A stretch of DNA of 64,000 nt from Colocasia esculenta (Eukaryota > Streptophyta > Magnoliopsida > Alismatales > Araceae). Under the pieces are notes generated by a model. That model ran no database searches. It saw nothing but the letters and a program-made list of their open reading frames with translations, and was not told where the DNA came from. The translations under genes and the position numbers were made by a program. Each line of letters begins with the position of its first letter. Positions within the stretch are counted from its first letter, which is position 1. The DNA lies in assembly GCA_014218235.1 (NCBI GenBank), contig CM024755.1, positions 39,080,713 to 39,144,712 on the forward strand, read 5' to 3'. Below, one piece after another: positions 56,480-64,000 of this stretch.

Positions 56480-59400
56480 TGTGACGGCCCTCATTATACC
56501 GGTACGGTTATACCAACCCACGTCGGTATAGCGAGAGTCCTCACAGTGGGACATTTACCCAAACGATACATACAGCTGAGATACACGCGAATATACAACA
56601 GAGTAGCGGAAATAAAAGACAACTGTCTCCATTCATTCATCATCCACATTTAACATACCTGAAGTATGCAATTAACAACAAAGAACTAAAAGTTCACATA
56701 ATTTAAATTGCTGAAATAGAAATACATAATGTCCACACTTATACATTCCTTTCATGATACTCTAATACAACGTTCAAAATTACATACTATGAAATACACA
56801 AGTCACAAATAACTCCAAGTCTAATCTCCGCGCTCGGAGTCCGTCTCCACTATCTCCTCCAACGCTGCCACGTCACCACCTACACCTGTACGCCGAAGCA
56901 AGGAGTGAGTCTAAAGACTCAGCAAGCAACACTACTCATAGCATGCACGTATAGGTCATAGCGGTTTCTACATGCGCATTCACAATTTTCCAACACATGG
57001 CATGCTAGACATTTGAAGGTTTCAACCCATTATGAAAGTTTTACAAATTTATACATGGATCATGCTTTCAGATTTCTAAGATTAAAACTTTACCTATCAC
57101 ATGCTCTCTATTCAATTTACTCATGAAATTTTGTCTTTAAAGGACCAAGACATGAGAGCTACCAACATGAACATTGTGCATATATGAAAGGAAAACACGA
57201 CTAGCATGAATCTTACATGTTTTTAAACGCATACATAGACATTTTCGCATGCTTTAAGTTGCTGGTTTCACATGGTTTAATGGCTGTAAACCTACACATG
57301 AGAGCTACAATGTTGCTTAAAACAAATCATGTGAACAACCAATCATACTATTTGCACACGTGCTCATCAATTATCCCTAACATGGATTCTAGGCATCTTT
57401 GCACACATAAACATGACGATAACAACATGAATTTACTGATTTCACATGGTTTCAGATTTGTCTCACATGGATTTCAATAACATATTCTCACATCTTTAGT
57501 TTCACATTTTCTTTACACAAGTTTCCCATTTCACATGGTTGCACTTTACACATACACATTTTACACTATTCACTTACACATTTACACATGAACACATACA
57601 CATTACACATTACACATTACACATTATAGGTGCCGTGACACATAGTCCAAACCACCAAAGAAGGACATATACACATCACATTACACATAGACGCCATCTA
57701 GGCATTCCAATGGCGACTCTTGGACTGCGCAGACCGGGAGAACAAGTCTCCACCCTAACCAGTGGTACTTGTCCACCTCTAGGATTTCCCCCTAATGCCC
57801 TTAGGGTCACTTACACACTGAACTTTCTCAGGGGGACTTTTCCCTGATACAGCTCCACTGCCCTCTACGGAAGCAGTGTCATATTGGCACAGTTACACAT
57901 TTACACATTTTACCGGTTTGCACATGGTTTTACACATAACACTTTTCATCTCATTCACTTTCTCACTCATATGCATTTCTCTGTTTTTCTTGACATGGCA
58001 CTACAGATTTCAGGAGTTTAACACACAGTCAATTTCACCAATCAAGTTGGGTTTAAGCAATATCTAATCACATTACGATAACATACATGGATTACTATAT
58101 TTCACATGGAAAATACATAACTTCTTATGTACTGGTCCAAATGACCTGAAATTTTAACCACATGCCATTTTAGGGTTCAAGGTCATGCACTCAAGTTTTC
58201 AGATTTTTATGAGCTAAATAGAATTTACAGAAAATAAAATACCTATTTCGCATGCCATTCCCAATTTAAGTTAACATGGAGTTTAACACATCATGCAATT
58301 TTGCCACTTACTGTTTGAATAGAGACTATTGTTATATGCATGATTTGATAATACAGAATTATCCTAAATCATACATCTATAGATCAATCGTCACAATTCA
58401 TTCTTGCATGCCGTTTTATTTACCGAACCGAGTTTATTAGCAATTTATACAAGCATGGACAATTTATCAAAAATTGAGTACATGTATACTGATCCATTAA
58501 TCTTCATGATCTAATAAAATTGAGGCATTCAGACTAATCCTAATCATAAAGCATAAATTGGCAAGATTGTCAACAAGTCATGCTTACAAGTTCATGGAAT
58601 ACAATTTCCTAACATTCACCACCACACATCACACTCATCCACACACCACATTTAACAATATACATAGTGTATAGGGTTAACATATATCGTCATCACGGAA
58701 ACCATACCAAAAATAGTGTATAGGAAGGGCAGAACAGGTCACTGTTCTGTCCAGAGGAACTTGGCGGCGGGTCTCTGGCCGCTGACTCAGGGTCAGCGGC
58801 ATGGTCGATGGACGCCAAGCATGATATCAGCGTCCATTGACCTTGCCGTCAATGCAGGTCTGTGCAGAAACACAGACCCGAGCTCTCAAGTTTGGGTGAA
58901 TGGGAGGGTCTAGGACTCGAGGGAAAATTCATAAAAATAGTAGAAACGACCCAGACACATACGGGGACATTATGGTTAGGTCACTTACCTTTTAAAAATT
59001 GCTCCAATGGGTCTAGGGTGTTGGTGAAGCCCTCCTTGGGGCAGTCCCAAGAAGGTGCAGAAACGCCTCCTAGATCTTCTTCCTCCGGGCTCCTGGATGA
59101 TCTCCACAGCAAGGGGATGTCGGGGAAGCCTCCTCCTTTGCTCTAGCTATCCTCTTGTCTTGGAAGATGGCCGGATCTAGCTCCAGGAAGTCAGATCCTT
59201 GGGTGCAAAGAGTGGGGTTTTCTCAGTTTTTCTTCTAGGGTTTTCTTTCTCTCTTTTCTCCTCTTGCAAAGGTGAAGAGAGGGGTGGGGAAGGCAGCTCC
59301 GGGTTCAGACTTAAGGGGAGGTCTCTCTCCCACTCACAAGGTGACATGACAGCTCTCAGAGCCGTTGGGGACAGCCCCCCAATGGCTGAGCTTTCTTGTT

Positions 59401-59776
59401 TCAAAGTTTCTGGCTCTGCTGCGCATGCAGGCCAGAGAAATAGGCGTCCATATCGCTCGACGCCAGGATTAGTGTTGGCATCCATGTTTGCACGCTGTCA
59501 CCACCTCAACGGCTAGGGGTTGACGCCAAGATGGCCTTCGCCCAGAAGTCTAAAATATGCAGAAAACCATGCATACCATGCATATATACATGCAATATGT
59601 ATAAGGTAGTGTATCCATACTATCACCATTCAATACATGCATTATCTACATCTAATATAAACATATGCACACGTAATTATACTAATCAATACGTACGTAA
59701 ATATGTATATACATACACAAGCACAAATATACACACACAAATACAAATAATGCGACGGAAATTCGAGGGCCTTACA
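56480..59776 (-). repeat. Right LTR of chromovirus-1 (5' LTR)
   Basis: 3,297 bp, TGTGACGG to GGCCTTACA, nearly identical to 48270-51556. The visible differences are scattered single bases and one or two repeat units in the acacatt tract (near 57600). Confidence 0.93.
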
Positions 59777-59781
59777 ACTTG

Positions 59782-60202
59782 CTTCGGCGTACAGGTGTAG
59801 TTGGTGACGAGACACTTGTGGAGGAGACGTTGGAGACCGACTCCGAGTGCGGAGATTAGAGTGTTGGAGTACTTGTGACATTTTGTGATTTTCATAGTAT
59901 GTAAATTGAACATTGTACTAGCATTATCATGGAAGAATGTATAAGTATGGACATCTATGTATTTGATTTTCAGCAATTTAAATTATGTGGATTTTTAGTT
60001 CTCTAAATGTTATCGAATCATGTATGTTAAATGTGGATGATGAATGAATGAAGACAGTGGTTCTTTTACTTCCGCTACTCTGTTCTTATATTCACGTGTA
60101 TCTCAGCTGAATGTCATTGTTGGGTAAATGTCCCACTGTGATGACGCTCGCTATACCGACGTGGGTTGGTATAATCGTACCGCTATAATGAGGGTCGTCG
60201 TA
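59782..60202 (+). repeat. 5' LTR of chromovirus-2, right piece
   Basis: It resumes exactly where 48269 stopped: cttcggcgtacaggtgtagt is the continuation seen, inverted, in the chromovirus-1 LTRs (about 48667-48690). It ends ...gggtcgtcgta at 60202, where the relative has ...gggccgtcaca. The last two bases therefore no longer read CA. Confidence 0.88.
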
Positions 60203-60207
60203 GAGAT

Positions 60208-60222
60208 TGGTATCAGAGCAAC
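60208..60222 (+). promoter_or_regulatory. Chromovirus-2 primer-binding site
   Basis: TGGTATCAGAGCAAC lies five bases after the LTR end and matches the initiator-tRNA-Met primer site of chromovirus-1. Confidence 0.93.
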
Positions 60223-60606
60223 CAGTTGAGATTGTACATGAATATACCTAAGTCATCATCCCGATTACATGCTAAGTCTACATAGGTATGTCCACATGTG
60301 TAAAATTGATTAATAATGAATGAAAAGTAGATAAGAAAATGGTTAGAAAACTTAGTAACCTAGCTCTAATGGTGGCTGAAATTTAATACAGCCATGGCTT
60401 CGAAAGGTAGGCGTGGCGGAGCGCCGGCCCGTGAGGACGAGCCGCGATGTGACGAGCAGGCGGAGCAGCAGGCCCCGGCACTGCAAGGTCCTGTACTTCC
60501 CCCACCGCCACCTGTGGATTATGGAGTATTCATGCAAGGTCAGGTGCAAGCCATGCAGACGCAGGCTCATACCCAGGCAGCACTTCAGGCTCAGTTGGAG
60601 GCTCAG

Positions 60607-60689
60607 GTTAGACTAATAAAAGGATTAATAGTCTATTTTATTTAATTATGTGATATTGTGTTAATTGTGTATTGTTTGCTGTGATGTAG
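60607..60689 (+). other. Intron 1 of chromovirus-2 gag
   Basis: 83 bp, GTTAGA to ATGTAG, phase 0, A/T-rich, with stops in frame. It has the same length and position as in chromovirus-1. Confidence 0.78.
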
Positions 60690-60884
60690 CAGGCTCAAGT
60701 ACCAGCTCAGGACCATGGTAGACCTTCTACCATGGAAAGATTCAAGAGGATGCTGCCACCCTCTTTTAAGGGGGAGAGCGATCCTTTGTTGGCTGAAAGC
60801 TGGATGAGGGAGATAGAAAAGATCTTCCGAGCCATCAGGTGTGCAGATGAGGATAAGGTTACATTGGCCACCTACATGCTACAG

Positions 60885-60962
60885 GTATGCTTTAGTTTAT
60901 ATGCTTGTATGTTTGTTAAGATTAGATTTGTTCAGATGGTGCTTATGAGCGGTGTACTGCAG
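60885..60962 (+). other. Intron 2 of chromovirus-2 gag
   Basis: 78 bp, GTATGC to CTGCAG, phase 0, joining TYMLQ to ERADVWW. Here it is a multiple of three with no stop, so an unspliced message would keep the frame and add 26 residues. The relative has an 80 bp intron with a stop at this place. Confidence 0.75.
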
Positions 60963-63900
60963 GAAAGAGCTGATGTATGGTGGGCTTCATTGCTGCGTAC
61001 CCGGTTTGAGGACGGAGCTATCGATGTTGCTTGGGACGAGTTCGTGAGGATCTTTCGGGCCAAGTTCGTCCCCGAGCACGTGCAAGATCGGATGGAGCAG
61101 GAATTCCTATCTTTGGCTCAAGGCTCCATGACTGTGCTGGAATATGAGGCAAGATTTTTTGAACTCTCTAAATATGCACCTCACATCGTGGCAGACGAGC
61201 GCAGGAAGACAAAGAAGTTCGTGATGGGACCCAAGCCATCACTGCGGACGAGACTCGTGGCATTTGACTACCGCACGTTGGACGAGGCCCTCAGTGCTGC
61301 TTGTAGGCAGGAGGGAGAGATGGAGCAATACCTGGAAGAAAAGAAAGCTTCGCAGAAGAGGCCAACAACGACTTTCCAACGGCAAGACAAGAAGAAAGCA
61401 GTGTACCAGACACCGCAGCGATCTGTGACAGTCGGCAGTTCTCAGGTACCCTCTGTATGTTCCCCTGGTGTGAAGAAAGAGTGTCCCCACTGTGGGAAGA
61501 CACATGGTGGTACCGAATGTTGGATGATTACGGGCAAGTGCTTGAAGTGCGGAAGCAGCGACCACAAGATCAAGGATTGCCCAAGACTTCAGCAGGGAGT
61601 CCAGCGCGGAGCGCCAGCCCCAGCAGCAGTAGCGGCAGCGGCGCCAGCTACAGGAAGACCAGGAAGGCCTCGAGCCCCAGCTCGAGTGTTTGCTTTAGCT
61701 CGCGAGGACGCCGAGCAGGCGGAGCATGTCACCGAAGGTACGGTTTTGCTTTTAGGTGTGCACGCTCGGGTTTTGTTTGATACGGGTGCTACTCACTCAT
61801 TCATTTCCGAGCGGTTCGCTAGGAAGTTAGCCCTAGAGTCAGGCATAGAGTTTGAGGATTTAGAGGTCCCTTTGTCTGTGCACACCCCTGCGGGTACGGT
61901 ATCGACTAAGAAGTGCATTCCGTCGTTACCTATGTGCATTGAGGATAGAATCCTAGATGGGTGTTTCATCCTTCTAAAGATGAAGGACTATGATGCTATT
62001 CTTGGTCTGGATTGGCTAGAGGAGCACTATGCGTTAGTGGATTGTCACTGGAAGAGGATTGTTTTCCGCATTCCTGGTGAGGACGAGTTCTCTCATCCCT
62101 TGCCAAGGAACTTGGTGGGAAAGTTGGTCATCTCTGCCATGAAGGTGATGCGCATGGTGAACAAGGGTTGTGACGCTTTTCTTGCCAGCGTGGTACTAGT
62201 GCCAGAGGCTGATGAGTCACCTACTCTTGCAGAGATTGAGGTAGTGCAGGATTTTCCAGACGTCTTTCCTGATGATTTGTCTGGTTTTCCACCGGATAGA
62301 GAGATAGAGTTTACCATAGAGTTGCTTCCGGGCACCTCTCCTATCTCGAAGACTCTATATCGGATGGCACCTGCGGAGTTAGCCGAGTTAAGGAGGTAGT
62401 TGCAAGAGTTGCTAGATAAGGGATTTATTCGCCCTAGTGTTTCCCCTTGGGGCGCACCTATATTATTCGTCAAGAAGAAAGACGGGTCACTTAGGTTATG
62501 CATTGACTACAGGAAGCTGAACCAAGTGACTGTGAAGAACAGATATCCCTTACCTCGTATTGATGACTTGTTTGACCAGTTGCGAGATGCATCAGTCTTT
62601 TCTAAGATTGACTTGCGATCTGGTTATCATCAGTTGAGAATTCGAAGTGAGGATGTGTCTAAGACGACGTTTAGAACCCGTTATGGACATTATGAGTTTT
62701 TGGTCCTTCCCTTCAGATTGACCAATGCCCCTGCAGCGTTCATGGATCTCATGAACAGGGTGTTTATGCCTTATTTGGATAGCTTTGTCGTGGTGTTTAT
62801 TGATGATGTGTTGGTTTACTCTCCGGATGAGGCCACACACCGTCAGCATCTGAGGTTAGTGTTAGAGGTTTTTCGTGAGCACAAGTTGTATGCTAAGTTC
62901 AGCAAGTGCGATTTTTGGTTGCGCGAGGTTCATTTCCTCGGGCATGTTATCTCCGGTGTTGGTGTTGCAGTGGATCCAGAAAAGGTCCAGTCAGCTATGG
63001 ATTGAGAGGTTCCCAAGACCCCTTCGGAGATTCGTAGTTTTATTGGTTTAGTTGGTTACTATCGACGATTTATTGAGGGATTTTCATCCATCGCCGCCCC
63101 TTTGACTCAGCTTACCAAAAAGGGAGTGAAGTTTGTTTGGTCCGAGAAGTGTGAGAGTAGTTTTCAATTATTGAAGACTAAGCTCACGACAGCCCCGGTG
63201 TTAGTCTTACCGAGTGGTGTAGAGGGTTTTGCTATCTACACGGATGTGTCTCGGATTGGTATAGGCTGTGTGCTCATACAGCGGGAAAGGGTAGTGGCCT
63301 ATGCTTCTCGTCAGTTGAAGGAGCATAAGCGTAACTATCCGACCCATGATTTGGAGTTAGCATCTGTGGTTCATGCACTAAAGATCTGGAGGCACTATCT
63401 TTATGGTGTCAGATTTGAGGTGTTTACCGACCACAAGAGCTTAAAGTATCTTTTCTCCCAAAAGGAATTAAACCTGAGGCAGAGGAGATGGATTGAGTTC
63501 TTGAAGGACTATGACTTCGACCTTCAGTATCACCCTGGAAAGGCGAATGTTGTAGCGGATGCTCTGAGTAGAAAGAGGCCATCTCTCCAGCAGGACTGGA
63601 AGATGTTGGAGGATGCGGCTTGCGCGTTGACTGAGTTAGAGCCATCGCTATGCCAGGCTTTCGTAGCTCAATTATCTCTTAGGTCCTCAGTTTTGGATGA
63701 AGTGATCGAGCAACAGGGAGCCAACCCTAGACTTTTAGAGTTAGTGGGCAAGGCAGGCATTGCTCGTGATGAGGACAGTGTGATTAGATTTCAGCACCGT
63801 GTTTGTGTCCCCGATTTAGTAGATGTCCGTGAGCATGTGTTAGCAGAGGCTCATAGATCGCGATTCTCTATTCATCCGGGTAACACAAAGATGTACCAGG

Positions 63901-64000
63901 ATTTGAAGAGATCTTTTTGGTGGTCTGGCATGAAGGGGGATGTAGCGGATTATGTATCCCAATGCTTAGTATGCCAACAAGTGAAAGCCGAGCGGCAGCG

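Larger units (their letters stand above)
48270..59776 (-). mobile_element. Chromovirus-1 (Tekay/Del-like), complete, minus orientation
   Basis: An 11.5 kb element with LTRs at 48270-51556 and 56480-59776 and a perfect 5 bp duplication ACTTG (48265-48269 and 59777-59781). Primer site TTGGTATCAGAGC lies at the inner side of the right LTR and a polypurine tract at the inner side of the left. It encodes gag, protease, RT, RNase H, integrase and a C-terminal chromodomain in chromovirus order. It sits inside the LTR of its relative chromovirus-2. The LTRs are nearly identical by eye, so the insertion is young. Confidence 0.94.
45402..64000 (+). mobile_element. Chromovirus-2 (Ty3/gypsy), runs off the window
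   Basis: A Ty3/gypsy element in plus orientation. Its 5' LTR is in two pieces (45402-48269 and 59782-60202, together 3,289 bp) because chromovirus-1 inserted in it. Then come a tRNA-Met primer site (60208), gag with two introns (from 60394), and protease, RT, RNase H and the start of integrase at the window edge. Length, LTR size and proteins match chromovirus-1, so both belong to one Tekay/Del-like group. The chromodomain and 3' LTR lie beyond 64000. Confidence 0.9.
60394..64000 (+). pseudogene. Chromovirus-2 gag-pol, truncated by the window
   Basis: Exon 1 is 60394-60606 (71 codons), intron 1 60607-60689, exon 2 60690-60884, intron 2 60885-60962, and exon 3 from 60963. Gag carries two zinc knuckles (CPHCGKTHGGTEC near 61481 and CLKCGSSDHKIKDC near 61540). 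Protease is LFDTGATHSFIS near 61775. RT runs from about 62390 with FIDD near 62800. RNase H (TDHKSL, ADALSRK) lies at about 63220-63580. The integrase zinc region, with CLVC, ends at the window edge. Only two stops are seen: TAG at 62397 (a Gln codon in chromovirus-1) and TGA at 63003 (TGG in chromovirus-1). It is therefore far less damaged than chromovirus-1. Confidence 0.9.

Overview
This window looks like plant nuclear DNA, from a flowering plant whose lineage I cannot fix. It is built almost entirely of nested transposable elements. I see no intact host gene, no tRNA or rRNA gene and no CRISPR array. The plant assignment rests on the element types: SIRE-like Ty1/copia elements with a third long ORF, Tekay/Del-type chromoviruses with 3.3 kb LTRs, a CACTA (En/Spm) transposon with TNP2, DUF4218 and DUF4216 regions, a Cassandra-type TRIM carrying 5S rRNA sequence in its LTRs, an L1-type LINE with an RNase H domain, and a gag-only LTR element. 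Every coding region carries stops or frameshifts, so all genes are called pseudogenes.

Layout. 1-3768: the 3' end of a copia element (copia-A), with a degenerate third ORF (1018-2233), two polypurine tracts and the 3' LTR (2473-3768). About 4010-7027: a 5'-truncated L1 LINE, split by a complete Cassandra TRIM (4297-4936, minus orientation, TSD ATTCT). 7281-7687: a hAT-like MITE. 7992-8380: foldback repeats. About 8400-34970: a CACTA transposon with a TNP2 pseudogene (8518-12243) and a second, intron-rich gene (12316-34311), ending in a TIR that reads CACTACAAG on the minus strand. One intron of that second gene holds a gag-only LTR retrotransposon (12945-31642, minus, TSD ATTTG). The left LTR of that element holds a complete SIRE-like copia element (13494-26657, plus, TSD TGCAG/TGCAA). 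34971-36984: unassigned. 36985-45401: a second SIRE copy in minus orientation, cut at 45401 by a chromovirus (45402 to beyond 64000, plus). That chromovirus has a sister chromovirus (48270-59776, minus, TSD ACTTG) inserted in its own 5' LTR.

Insertion order is clear in three stacks: CACTA then gag-only element then SIRE-1; SIRE-2 then chromovirus-2 then chromovirus-1; LINE then Cassandra. The intact LTR of the gag-only element (30946-31642) serves as an empty-site control for SIRE-1.

The most interesting signals are regulatory and structural. Both copia families carry short motifs spaced 21 bp apart in the LTR (TGTCGACA in copia-A; AACGATT/AACGACT with alternating 21 and 17 bp steps in SIRE). 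In both, the same motif reappears, again in 21-bp register, just upstream of the extra ORF, as expected for a separate promoter. The CACTA second gene contains three tandem copies of a two-exon, two-intron microexon module. Both chromoviruses keep two short GT-AG introns in gag at matching positions. The SIRE third ORF (about 1,225 codons) has an NLS-like basic cluster and no visible signal peptide or membrane segment, so the usual env-like label is doubtful for it.
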